A stretch of 46,794 nucleotides of DNA from Muribaculaceae bacterium (lineage in GTDB: Bacteria; Bacteroidota; Bacteroidia; Bacteroidales; Muribaculaceae). Shown here one piece after another: positions 35,995-44,228 of this stretch (the stretch's first letter is position 1; every line of letters starts with the position of its first letter). The stretch is taken from NCBI GenBank assembly GCA_029060725.1, contig JAIDTL010000044.1:1-46794 (forward strand), given 5' to 3'. A program made the translations under genes and the position numbers. The notes under the pieces were generated by a model, which was not told the DNA's origin, did not search any database, and saw nothing but the letters and a program-made list of their open reading frames with translations.

Positions 35995-36015
35995 GAAATT
36001 CCACTTCAATATAAT

Positions 36016-36054
36016 AAAAGGCATCCCGGCTGCAAATAAGCCGGGATGCCTTTT
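36016..36054 (+). terminator. rho-independent terminator after glgP
   Basis: A perfect 16-bp stem AAAAGGCATCCCGGCT/AGCCGGGATGCCTTTT with a 7-base loop, ending in a T-run, lies 22 bp beyond the stop codon. A short AATCTCA-type repeat follows it at 36070-36095. Confidence 0.95.
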
Positions 36055-36229
36055 ATATTGTAAATACTAAAATCTCAATTAAAAAATCTCATTTAAACAA
36101 GAAATATGCTTTAAAACATATCAGAAAATTGCTCATAATTGCAAAATTATTGCTAAATTGCGTCCGCAAACACGAGAGAGTCGTGATTTGCCACTCTTCT
36201 CCACACAGAAACCTATAAAATTTTTATCC

Positions 36230-38386
36230 ATGAAGGTCTACAAAACTAACGAAATCAAAAACATAGCGCTCCTTGGCTCCAAGGGGTCAGGTAAGACCAC
36301 CCTTGCCGAGTCTATGCTTTTCGAGTGTGGTGTGATTAAGCGTCGCGGCACTGTCGCCGGCGGCAACACTGTCTCCGATTACTTTCCGGTAGAAAAAGAA
36401 TACGGCTATTCTGTTTTCTCTACAGTGTTTGCCGCAGAGTTCAATAACAAAAAATTAAACATCATCGACTGCCCGGGAGCTGATGACTTTGTTGGCAATG
36501 CTTACACTGCTCTTGGTGTCACTGACATAGGAGTGGTGACTGTTGATGCTGAGTATGGTGTCGAAGTCGGCACTGAAAATATAGTCAGGACTACAGCTAA
36601 GCTGCATAAGCCGGTAATATTCGCCCTCAATAAGATGGATGGCGAAAAAGTGGACTATGACAATGTGATGGAGCAGCTTCGCGAGCACTTCGGCAATAAT
36701 GTCGTAGCCATACAGTATCCTATCAATGCCGGTCCCGGTTTCAATGCTATTATTGACGTGCTTCTGATGAAGAAGTATGAGTGGGGTCCCGACGGTGGAG
36801 TGCCTACTATCTCTGACATTCCGGCTGATCAGTTGGAAAAAGCTAAAGAACTCAACGGAATCCTCGTGGAAGCAGCTGCTGCTAACGACGAAGGCCTCAT
36901 GGATAAATTTTTCGGTGATGAACCGCTTACAGAGGATGATCTCCGTATGGGTATTAGAAAAGGACTTATCGAGCGTTCGATTTTCCCGGTTATATGCGTA
37001 AGTGCAGGTAAGGATATGGGCGTGCGCCGAATGATGGAATTCCTTGGCAACGTATGTCCTTTCGTCGACGATATGCCGGCGCCTGAGACTGTTGACGGTG
37101 TGCCTGTTGCTCCTGATCCTAATGGTCCGCTCAGTGTATTCTTCTTTAAGACTTCCGTAGAACCACACATCGGTGAAGTTTCATATTTCAAGGTCATGAG
37201 CGGTACGCTTAAGGCAGGTGCAGATCTCGAAAACATTGACAGAGGTGGAAAAGAGCGTCTTGCTCAGATATTCACAGTTTGTGGTCAGATACGCACTCCG
37301 ATTGATGCTCTTGAAGCCGGAGATATAGGTGCAGCTGTGAAGCTTAAAGATGTCCGCACAGGTAATACCCTCGACGAAAAAGGTTGCGAATACAAGTTCA
37401 ACTTTATCAAATACCCGGCTCCAAAATATACCCGTGCCATCAAGCCCGTCACAGAGAGTGATGCAGAAAAACTTGCAGGTATTCTTACCCGAATGCATGA
37501 AGAAGATCCAACATGGGTTGTGGAGCAGAGCAAGGAGTTGAAGCAAACTCTTGTAAAGGGTCAAGGCGAATTCCACCTCCGCACTCTTAAGTGGAGAATT
37601 GAAAATAATGAGAAGCTTCCTATCGTCTTCGAAGAGCAAAAGATTCCATATCGTGAGACCATCACTAAGGCTGCTCGCGCTGACTATCGCCATAAGAAGC
37701 AGTCTGGTGGTAGCGGTCAGTTTGGTGAAGTTCACTTGATCATCGAGCCCTATACTGAAGGCATGCCTGAACCCGACAGCTATAAGTTTGGAAGCCAGGA
37801 ATACAAGATGAATGTTCGCGACAAGCAAGAGATTCCTCTTGATTGGGGTGGTAAGATCGTTGTCTACAACTGTATAGTTGGTGGAGCAATCGATGCTCGT
37901 TTTATCCCGGCTATCGTCAAGGGTCTTATGGACCGAATGGAGCAAGGTCCTCTCACCGGTAGTTATGCTCGCGACGTGCGCGTGATGATCTACGATGGCA
38001 AGATGCACCCTGTGGATTCCAACGAAATTTCATTCCGTCTTGCTGGTCGCAATGCATTCTCCCAGGCATTCCGTGAAGCTAACCCGAAAATTCTTGAACC
38101 TATCTATGACGTAGAAGTTCTCGTGCCGGATGATTATCTTGGTGATGTGATGAGCGAACTTCAGGGTCGCCGTGCCATCATTATGGGTATGGATGCAGAA
38201 CATGGTATCCAGAAGCTTCAAGCTAAAGTGCCTCTAAAGGAAATGGCAAGCTACAGCACAGCTCTCAGTTCAATTACAGGTGGACGTGGCTCATTCTCTA
38301 TGGAGTTTGCCGGCTACGAACTCGTGCCTGGCGACGTACAGGAGAAACTTCTCAAGGCTTACGCAGAGTCTCAGACTGAAGACTAA
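36230..38386 (+). CDS. fusA2: EF-G paralogue lacking the catalytic His (FusA2/EF-G2-like)
   Basis: A 718-residue five-domain EF-G-type protein. The start at 36230 (MKVYKTNEIKNIALLG) is chosen because relatives begin there; the longer frame adds an unrelated tail. G1 is GSKGSGKT (16-23) and G4 is NKMD (134-137). G3 reads DCPGADDF (80-87), so the His of the normal DTPGHVDF is Ala (A84). The rest of EF-G is retained through domain V (IIMGMDAEHGIQKLQAKVPL). From memory, a Bacteroides thetaiotaomicron EF-G2 paralogue supports translation without ribosome-dependent GTPase activity and is needed for gut colonisation. This protein looks like its counterpart. It is not linked to rpsL-rpsG as fusA usually is. 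Confidence 0.88.
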   Translation: MKVYKTNEIKNIALLGSKGSGKTTLAESMLFECGVIKRRGTVAGGNTVSDYFPVEKEYGYSVFSTVFAAEFNNKKLNIIDCPGADDFVGNAYTALGVTDIGVVTVDAEYGVEVGTENIVRTTAKLHKPVIFALNKMDGEKVDYDNVMEQLREHFGNNVVAIQYPINAGPGFNAIIDVLLMKKYEWGPDGGVPTISDIPADQLEKAKELNGILVEAAAANDEGLMDKFFGDEPLTEDDLRMGIRKGLIERSIFPVICVSAGKDMGVRRMMEFLGNVCPFVDDMPAPETVDGVPVAPDPNGPLSVFFFKTSVEPHIGEVSYFKVMSGTLKAGADLENIDRGGKERLAQIFTVCGQIRTPIDALEAGDIGAAVKLKDVRTGNTLDEKGCEYKFNFIKYPAPKYTRAIKPVTESDAEKLAGILTRMHEEDPTWVVEQSKELKQTLVKGQGEFHLRTLKWRIENNEKLPIVFEEQKIPYRETITKAARADYRHKKQSGGSGQFGEVHLIIEPYTEGMPEPDSYKFGSQEYKMNVRDKQEIPLDWGGKIVVYNCIVGGAIDARFIPAIVKGLMDRMEQGPLTGSYARDVRVMIYDGKMHPVDSNEISFRLAGRNAFSQAFREANPKILEPIYDVEVLVPDDYLGDVMSELQGRRAIIMGMDAEHGIQKLQAKVPLKEMASYSTALSSITGGRGSFSMEFAGYELVPGDVQEKLLKAYAESQTED

Positions 38387-38411
38387 ATATAACCCACTAA
38401 CTTATCTTTTC

Positions 38412-38450
38412 GAAATCCGGCTTCCACTTTTATGTGGGTGCCGGATTTCC
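38412..38450 (+). terminator. stem-loop after fusA2
   Basis: GAAATCCGG pairs with CCGGATTTC and an inner CCAC with GTGG, 25 bp beyond the stop codon. The following T-run is short, so it may be a weak terminator. Confidence 0.65.
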
Positions 38451-38622
38451 TTAGTTAATGAGGACATCCAATGTCCAGTCTATCGAGAATGGACGATTTC
38501 TAAATATTTGTTAAAGATATTATCTTAATTAAACTTTTTGCTGCCAATCTGCTCTATATAGTAAACAATCATTAACAGGATGGCTTAGGCAAAAGCCAAG
38601 CTTCCACAATACCTACAGAGTT

Positions 38623-39285
38623 ATGAAGAAAATTTTACTTGTCGTGGCTCTCTCCCTCTCTTTAGGAATAGGAAATATTAACGCTGACGGCAACCATCGT
38701 GGTAACAATCGAGGTGGAAATAAAACCGAGCAGAACAAAGGTTCGCGCCCGGGCAACAATGGCAATAACCGCCCCGGTAACAATGGCAACCCCAATGGTA
38801 ATAACCGCCCCGGTAACAATAGTAAACCAAATAATAATTATCGTCCCGGAAACAATAAGCCGAACAATAACTATCGTCCGGGAAACAATGGCCATCACAA
38901 CGACTATCGTCCGGGAAATCCGGGATATAGCGCACCTCGTCCCGGGGCAGGTGCAGGCTTCCGTCCTGCTAACCGTCCGACTCCGCCGCCTCCGCACCTT
39001 CGCCCTGTTCCACCAAGAGTCCAGAGACCATACGTTCCGCCAATTCCAAACCCGAACTTAGCATACGTCATAGGAGCTGCTAATGTGGTCTTCAATGGCT
39101 TAATTATGAACACCGTAAACATCCCCACCTTCCAAGTCCTTGACTATGGTTATGCTCGCGATGCATGGAATGTATATTACCTTGGGCGTGTCCTTCCAGG
39201 TGCCGATCCTGCGACATTTGAGATCCTTCCTAATGGTTATGCTCGCGATGCATGGACTCTATACTATTACGGTCGTCCAATATAA
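38623..39285 (+). CDS. secreted Asn/Gly/Pro-rich protein with DKNYY-like tail
   Basis: A 220-residue protein with a signal peptide (about 1-22). Residues about 23-105 are a low-complexity stretch built on NNRPGNN and NNYRPGNN units. A Pro/Arg linker follows (about 106-145). The C-terminal part holds two repeats, YGYARDAWNVYYLGRVLPGA and NGYARDAWTLYYYGR, separated by DPATFEIL, which resemble DKNYY-family repeats. The asparagine-rich part should be unstructured, as in wall- or matrix-associated proteins. Function unknown. The gene stands alone between two terminators. Confidence 0.75.
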   Translation: MKKILLVVALSLSLGIGNINADGNHRGNNRGGNKTEQNKGSRPGNNGNNRPGNNGNPNGNNRPGNNSKPNNNYRPGNNKPNNNYRPGNNGHHNDYRPGNPGYSAPRPGAGAGFRPANRPTPPPPHLRPVPPRVQRPYVPPIPNPNLAYVIGAANVVFNGLIMNTVNIPTFQVLDYGYARDAWNVYYLGRVLPGADPATFEILPNGYARDAWTLYYYGRPI

Positions 39286-39311
39286 AATTATAAACTGTTG
39301 AATTACATTCG

Positions 39312-39349
39312 AGTCGTCGGTCAAATTATTTGACCGACGACTTTTTTAC
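39312..39349 (+). terminator. rho-independent terminator before the DUF1846 gene
   Basis: A perfect 15-bp stem AGTCGTCGGTCAAAT/ATTTGACCGACGACT with one loop base is followed by TTTTTT. It ends the transcript of the Asn/Gly-rich secreted protein. Confidence 0.9.
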
Positions 39350-39381
39350 AAAAAAAATGATGTTTTTTGCAAAAAAAATAT

Positions 39382-39389
39382 TAATTTTG
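39382..39389 (+). promoter_or_regulatory. -7 element just upstream of the DUF1846 start
   Basis: A perfect TAATTTTG ends 9 bases before the ATG. If transcription starts at the usual distance, the mRNA is leaderless or nearly so. A TTTG upstream (39366-39369) is too close to be a normal -33 element. Confidence 0.55.
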
Positions 39390-39398
39390 TATCCCGTT

Positions 39399-40862
39399 AT
39401 GGTTAAAGGATTCGACAACGATAAGTATCTTAAGATTCAATCTGAACATATTCAGGAGAGAATCGCTCATTTCGGTAATAAGCTCTATCTTGAGCTTGGT
39501 GGTAAACTTTTTGACGACTATCACGCCAGTCATGTGCTTCCGGGTTTCCAACCCGACAGCAAGCTTCGTATGTTTCAGAAGCTGAAAGATCAGGCTGAAA
39601 TAGTGATAGTAATCAGCGCTCTTGACATCGAACGCAATAAGATGCGTGGTGACTTAGGCATCACATACGATATGGACGTAATCCGTCTGCGCAAGGAATT
39701 CCAGAACCTTGGTTTCTATGTTGGCTCTGTCTGTGTGACTCATTATAATGGGCAGAGAAGTGCCGACAAATTCCGTGCGAAACTTGAGCGAATGGGTATT
39801 ACTGTCTATTATCATTATATCATAGAGGGATATCCTACAAATGTAGATCTGATTGCTTCCGATGAAGGTTTCGGACATAATGACTACATTAAGACTACTC
39901 GTCCTCTTGTGATTGTGACCGCTCCCGGTCCCGGCAGTGGTAAGATGGCAGTTTGTCTCAGTCAGCTTTACAATGAGAATAAGCATGGTGTGACAGCAGG
40001 GTATGCTAAATTTGAGACTTTCCCTGTGTGGAATCTACCATTAAAACATCCGGTCAACATTGCATACGAAGCAGCCACCGCAGATCTCAACGATGTCAAT
40101 ATGATCGATCCTTTCCATCTTGAGGCTTATGGAAAGACTGCTATCAACTATAACAGAGATATAGAGATTTTCCCCGTCCTAAATACTCTTTTTGAAGGTA
40201 TCTACGGCAAGAATCCATATAAGTCTCCCACGGATATGGGAGTAAACATGGTAGGATTTTGTATCAGTGATGATGCAGTGTGTTGTCATGCCTCCAATAA
40301 TGAGATTATCCGTCGCTACTTTACTGCACTGAATAATATGGCTAAAGGTGACGACAATGAGTCGGAGGTAAATAAGATAGCTCTTTTGCTTAAGCAGGCA
40401 AAGATTGATGCTTCATATCGCCCATGTATAGGTGCGGCACGTGAGCGATCGGAAAAGAGTGGATTGCCGTGCAGTGCTATTGAACTTTCCGATGGGACAA
40501 TCATCACCGCTGAACAGAGTGAATTGCTTGGTCCAAGTTCAGCTCTTATCCTCAATGTAGTCAAACATCTTGCAGGAATAGATCATGAACTCAAACTGAT
40601 ACCTCAGGAGATGATCGAACCGATTCAGCATACCAAGACCACATATCTCAAAGGGCACAATCCGCGTCTGCATAGCGACGAGGTGCTGGTAGCCTTATCC
40701 GTACTTAGCACTCATGATGAAAAGTGTAAGAAAGCCCTCGAGACTCTTCCTGAACTGGATGGATGCCAAGCACATTCTACTGTAATGCTCGGAGAAGTAG
40801 ACCATAAGATATTCAAGAAACTCGGAATCAGTCTCACTTGCGATCCAGCTAAGAAGAACTGA
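39399..40862 (+). CDS. DUF1846 family protein
   Basis: A 488-residue protein matching the DUF1846 family over its full length (about 490-500 residues). The start at 39399 (MVKGFDNDKYLKIQSEHIQE) aligns with other family starts. Conserved segments include VTAPGPGSGKMAVCLSQLYN (a P-loop-like GPGSGK), YAKFETFPVWNLPLKHPVN, AYEAATADLNDVNMIDPFHL, SPTDMGVNMVGF and NPRLHSDE. The family is widespread in Firmicutes and Bacteroidota; structures are known but no function is settled. The next gene starts one base after its stop codon. Confidence 0.92.
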   Translation: MVKGFDNDKYLKIQSEHIQERIAHFGNKLYLELGGKLFDDYHASHVLPGFQPDSKLRMFQKLKDQAEIVIVISALDIERNKMRGDLGITYDMDVIRLRKEFQNLGFYVGSVCVTHYNGQRSADKFRAKLERMGITVYYHYIIEGYPTNVDLIASDEGFGHNDYIKTTRPLVIVTAPGPGSGKMAVCLSQLYNENKHGVTAGYAKFETFPVWNLPLKHPVNIAYEAATADLNDVNMIDPFHLEAYGKTAINYNRDIEIFPVLNTLFEGIYGKNPYKSPTDMGVNMVGFCISDDAVCCHASNNEIIRRYFTALNNMAKGDDNESEVNKIALLLKQAKIDASYRPCIGAARERSEKSGLPCSAIELSDGTIITAEQSELLGPSSALILNVVKHLAGIDHELKLIPQEMIEPIQHTKTTYLKGHNPRLHSDEVLVALSVLSTHDEKCKKALETLPELDGCQAHSTVMLGEVDHKIFKKLGISLTCDPAKKN

Positions 40863-40863
40863 T

Positions 40864-41058
40864 ATGAGTGATGTCGTTTTCAGTATTCTGATAGCCGGAG
40901 TGGAGACCCTTATCCTTCCGGTTATCATGCGTTGGCTCAAAAAGCATATATCAAGACGTTGGCTCGTCTATGTTGTGCTTGTGTTTATAGTTCTGCTGAT
41001 GACGATGGTTTTAGGTACTGCTGTGTCAGTGACAGCTTATTATATTTCAAAAAGTTGA
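40864..41058 (+). CDS. small two-helix membrane protein
   Basis: A 64-residue protein. A hydrophobic segment (VVFSILIAGVETLILPVIM) is followed by a basic stretch (RWLKKHISRRW) and a second helix (LVYVVLVFIVLLMTMVLGTA). This is the shape of an inner-membrane hairpin. The start codon is one base after the DUF1846 stop, so it should be translationally coupled. No family is recognised. The reading frame is supported by position and composition only. Confidence 0.65.
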   Translation: MSDVVFSILIAGVETLILPVIMRWLKKHISRRWLVYVVLVFIVLLMTMVLGTAVSVTAYYISKS

Positions 41059-41085
41059 ATCTGTGTCGTAAATCAAAAGAATGTC

Positions 41086-41553
41086 ATGAAAAGAATTGAT
41101 TTTGTAAGACTCCGTAAAAGAGCTGGCATGAGTCAGCGTGAATTGGCTGATCTTCTTCAGGTACGTCCCAGTTTCCTCTCTGCTATAGAAAACGGAAAAA
41201 GCCGTATGCCGGAAGAGAAACTCGACAAGATTAAGGAGATATTCGAACTCGATAATCTGGATGACTATATGGTGGAGGAGCACGCGGAGCAGACTGTGCC
41301 TCCGCACACTCATGTAATGGATCAAAACGACACACTTGCCCAGCTTCTCAATCATTTCCATGATCTTGCCCATCAGCGTGAGCGAGAGCATTCCGGACAG
41401 GATGCAGACAATGTGGCAAGAATAGAGTTCCTTACCAAGCGAAACGACCGCCTTTCAGAGCGAGTTGACGACCTTCGCGATGAGGTTGATTCCTTACGCG
41501 AAGAAAATCTCCGTCTAAAGGAACTCCTGATAAAAAACGGCATTCAATACTAA
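41086..41553 (+). CDS. XRE-family regulator with C-terminal coiled coil
   Basis: A 155-residue protein. Residues 3-60 are a Cro/C1-type helix-turn-helix (RKRAGMSQRELADLLQVRPS, then FLSAIENGKSRMPEEKL). A polar linker follows, and residues about 108-152 form a leucine-zipper-like coiled coil (RIEFLTKRNDRLSERVDDLR, then DEVDSLREENLRLKELL). It probably binds DNA as a dimer. It lies 27 bp after the two-helix membrane protein, so the three genes may form an operon. Confidence 0.85.
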   Translation: MKRIDFVRLRKRAGMSQRELADLLQVRPSFLSAIENGKSRMPEEKLDKIKEIFELDNLDDYMVEEHAEQTVPPHTHVMDQNDTLAQLLNHFHDLAHQREREHSGQDADNVARIEFLTKRNDRLSERVDDLRDEVDSLREENLRLKELLIKNGIQY

Positions 41554-41575
41554 ATAAGCTCTAATGATATTGTGG

Positions 41576-41600
41576 GGACGCACGAGCCGTGCGTCCTTTT
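41576..41600 (+). terminator. rho-independent terminator after the XRE gene
   Basis: A perfect 9-bp stem GGACGCACG/CGTGCGTCC with a 3-base loop is followed by TTTT. It separates the XRE gene from the convergent methyltransferase gene. Confidence 0.88.
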
Positions 41601-41609
41601 ATACTTTTA

Positions 41610-42203
41610 TCAAAATTTAATTTCAACTATATACTCGTCTGGTGTAGCAGCCAATACTTCAGCTCTGAATCCCCAATTTCGTATCATCTCAGCCAAAGTA
41701 TGTGCTGTTGGCAGATGGTCATGCTCCGCTTTTCTTTCATGATGGATATTGTTGATAAACACTTCATCTGAAGGAAAAGCAATCACTATTCTTCCGTTTG
41801 GCTTCATATTCATCTTGAAAAGCCATTCCAGGGTATCTGCAGGAGCATGCAGATGGGGATAAACAGAGTAGAGCATTGCGATGTCATATTTCCCGGGAAT
41901 TTGCTCTTCTTCAAAATCTAATTTCAGAAACTCCACATTCTCAAGATGTCCATATTTCTTGAGGGCGATTGAAAGCATTCCTTCAGATAGGTCAATGGCT
42001 GTCACATGTCCTTCTGGTCCTACAATGTCACTCAGATACGGAAGTAAAACTCCGGTGCCGGTGCCAAGGTCAAGCACATCCATTCCCTTTGAGATTGACA
42101 ATTTGTTGAGAATATTTTTCACTCTTTCTGGAGTGGATCGAATTTCATTCTCATCCCATGACGGAGCCAGAGCATCAAAAAAGTCTATTTCAGATTGATT
42201 CAT
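41610..42203 (-). CDS. class I SAM-dependent methyltransferase
   Basis: A 197-residue Rossmann-fold methyltransferase. Motif I is VLDLGTGTGVLLPYL (about 40-54), followed by the acidic VTAIDLSEGML loop and a motif-IV-like IAMLYSVYPHL. The N-terminus (MNQSEIDFFDALAPSWDEN) resembles the UbiE/ArsM-like branch. The substrate cannot be told. It is a single gene, divergent from a TonB-dependent receptor with an overlapping promoter. Confidence 0.85.
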   Translation of the reverse strand: MNQSEIDFFDALAPSWDENEIRSTPERVKNILNKLSISKGMDVLDLGTGTGVLLPYLSDIVGPEGHVTAIDLSEGMLSIALKKYGHLENVEFLKLDFEEEQIPGKYDIAMLYSVYPHLHAPADTLEWLFKMNMKPNGRIVIAFPSDEVFINNIHHERKAEHDHLPTAHTLAEMIRNWGFRAEVLAATPDEYIVEIKF

Positions 42204-42237
42204 CTTTGATTAAGTGATTGTTTTGTGAATTTTATTG

Positions 42238-42269
42238 CAAAGTTAACTAAAATTTGCTGAATTATCAAA
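42238..42269 (-). promoter_or_regulatory. promoter of the methyltransferase gene
   Basis: On the minus strand TTTG (42266-42269) and TAACTTTG (42238-42245) are separated by exactly 20 bases. It lies 34 bases from the start codon and overlaps the divergent receptor promoter. Confidence 0.75.
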
Positions 42270-42286
42270 AATATTTATTAATTTTG
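42253..42286 (+). promoter_or_regulatory. promoter of the TonB-dependent receptor gene
   Basis: TTTG (42253-42256) and TAATTTTG (42279-42286) are separated by 22 bases. The start codon is 37 bases downstream. Its -33 element lies between the two elements of the methyltransferase promoter. Confidence 0.75.
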
Positions 42287-42323
42287 CATCCAAATAATAA
42301 TCTAACTAAAATTTCACTCAATT

Positions 42324-44201
42324 ATGAAGAGTCAAAAACTGTATTTACTTCCTCTCTTGGTGACAACCGGTGTCATGAATGCGTCTGAAATTAGGCGTGA
42401 TACTGTCAGTCTTCATGAGGTTGTAGTCACTGCTCCTCTGAAAACCGATGTGGATTTGATTCCGCTTAATGTCACTCAGGTAGATGCCGCTGAAATTGAG
42501 AAATCAGGGGAGAGCTCTTTGCTCCCGATACTCGTTAACAAAGTTCCCGGTCTGTTTGTCACAGAACGAGGTTTTGCCGGGTATGGAGTTTCCGGAGGCA
42601 GCGCCGGAGAAGTCAATATCCGTGGTGTAGGACAGGGCAATAAGGTTCTTTTTATGATTGATGGTCAGCCGCAGTGGGCGGGAGTGTTCGGTCATAGTCT
42701 TGCCGATACTTACGTTGCTAATGGCGTTGAGAAAGTGGAAGTAGTGAAAGGTCCTTCATCACTCCTATATGGTTCTAATGCAATGGGCGGTTCGATCAAT
42801 ATTGTCACACAAACCCAAAAGAAGGATGGCCTTACCGGACGTGCCCGTGCTATGTTCGGATCGTTCTATACTCAGAAATTCGCACTTTCTTCCGGCTATA
42901 AGAAGAATAAGTTTTCTGCTACTCTTTCAGGTCAGCTCGACAGAAGCAATGGCAACCGAGCAGGAAGTGCCTTTTGGCTTGCCAATGAATTTGCACAGCT
43001 TAAATATGCTGCTTCAAATCACTGGAATGTAGCGGGTATGCTTGATATGACCCAAAGCCATGCCAATAACCCGGGCACACTTCAGGATCCATTGGAGAAT
43101 ATGTGGACTGATATTTTCAGAGGTACAGGTGGACTGTATGTCAAGAATATATATGATAAATGCGACGGAGGAGTGCAAGGATATATAAATTGGGGTCGTC
43201 ATAATCTTGACGACGGCAATGCTCCCGGAGCTACTCCACGTGACTATCTTTTCCATTCTACCGACTACAATATGGGAGTCACTGCATACGAATCATTCTA
43301 TTTATGGAATGCCAATGTCCTTTCTGCCGGTATTGATTTCCAGCACTGGGGAGGACATATCTGGAATACCAATAAGGAAGATGAATCGATCCGCTCATCA
43401 GAGGCAACACATCACGTCAATGAGATTGCGGGATACGTAATGATGCAGCAAGGTTTCTTCAACGATATATTGAATATCAATGGGGGAGTGCGTCTGCAGA
43501 ACGGTTCTACATACGGCAATGTTTGGGTACCTCAGGCAGGTGTCATTGTGAAGCCAGGACATGCTTCTCAGATTAAGGCTTCATTCAGCAAAGGATTCCG
43601 TGCGCCGAATATCCGCGAGCTATATCTCTATCCGCCGGCAAATCCGGACCTCAAACCTGAATATATGCTCAATTACGAGATCAGCTATCGTCAACATTTC
43701 CTTGACTACAACCTGATGCTTGGGGCTGCACTGTTTTACATAGACGGTAGGAATATGATCCAGACTGTACGCGTCGACGGACGTCCACACAACGTTAATA
43801 CCGGCAAATTCAAAAATAAAGGTTTTGAGATAGAAGCAGCCTATCGTATCCTGTCTAATCTTCAAGCAAGTGCATCTTGGTCATATCTGCACACAAATTC
43901 CAACAATCTCTATTCTCCAAAAAATAAACTATGCGCTGATCTTACTTATTCTCCCGGTGATTTCAGCTTCACTTTGGAGGATCAGAGCATTTGGAGCATG
44001 AAAAATGGCAATCCGGATGGATCTACAGTGAATTATACTCTTGTTAATTTCAGGGCTGCCTATACACTTGGCTCTGAATCTGCAGTCCCTGTCACCCTCT
44101 CGGTTAAGGTAGATAATATTACAAACTCGCAGTATCAGATTATCTACGGTTGCCCAATGCCGGGCACCACTATAATGGGTGGTGTGGAGTTCAAGTTTTA
44201 A
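42324..44201 (+). CDS. TonB-dependent outer-membrane receptor
   Basis: A 625-residue receptor with a signal peptide (about 1-20) and a TonB-box-like segment (EVVVTAPLK). The plug domain (about 40-155) has VDAAEIEKSGESSLLPILVN, VNIRGVGQGNKVLFMIDGQP and VEVVKGPSSLLYGSNAMGGS. A 22-stranded barrel ends in MGGVEFKF. The size is that of BtuB/siderophore-type receptors rather than SusC (about 1000), and there is no SusD partner. The substrate is unknown. The next gene, 27 bp downstream, is a nucleoside-transporter-like MFS protein, so the two may import the same kind of solute across both membranes. Confidence 0.92.
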   Translation: MKSQKLYLLPLLVTTGVMNASEIRRDTVSLHEVVVTAPLKTDVDLIPLNVTQVDAAEIEKSGESSLLPILVNKVPGLFVTERGFAGYGVSGGSAGEVNIRGVGQGNKVLFMIDGQPQWAGVFGHSLADTYVANGVEKVEVVKGPSSLLYGSNAMGGSINIVTQTQKKDGLTGRARAMFGSFYTQKFALSSGYKKNKFSATLSGQLDRSNGNRAGSAFWLANEFAQLKYAASNHWNVAGMLDMTQSHANNPGTLQDPLENMWTDIFRGTGGLYVKNIYDKCDGGVQGYINWGRHNLDDGNAPGATPRDYLFHSTDYNMGVTAYESFYLWNANVLSAGIDFQHWGGHIWNTNKEDESIRSSEATHHVNEIAGYVMMQQGFFNDILNINGGVRLQNGSTYGNVWVPQAGVIVKPGHASQIKASFSKGFRAPNIRELYLYPPANPDLKPEYMLNYEISYRQHFLDYNLMLGAALFYIDGRNMIQTVRVDGRPHNVNTGKFKNKGFEIEAAYRILSNLQASASWSYLHTNSNNLYSPKNKLCADLTYSPGDFSFTLEDQSIWSMKNGNPDGSTVNYTLVNFRAAYTLGSESAVPVTLSVKVDNITNSQYQIIYGCPMPGTTIMGGVEFKF

Positions 44202-44228
44202 AGATTAATTATAAAGATTAAAGATAAG

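Noticed and set aside
36455-38008. Long antisense open frames opposite fusA2
   Set aside because: They are mirror frames of a well-conserved coding sequence, and their products match no family and have no typical start context.
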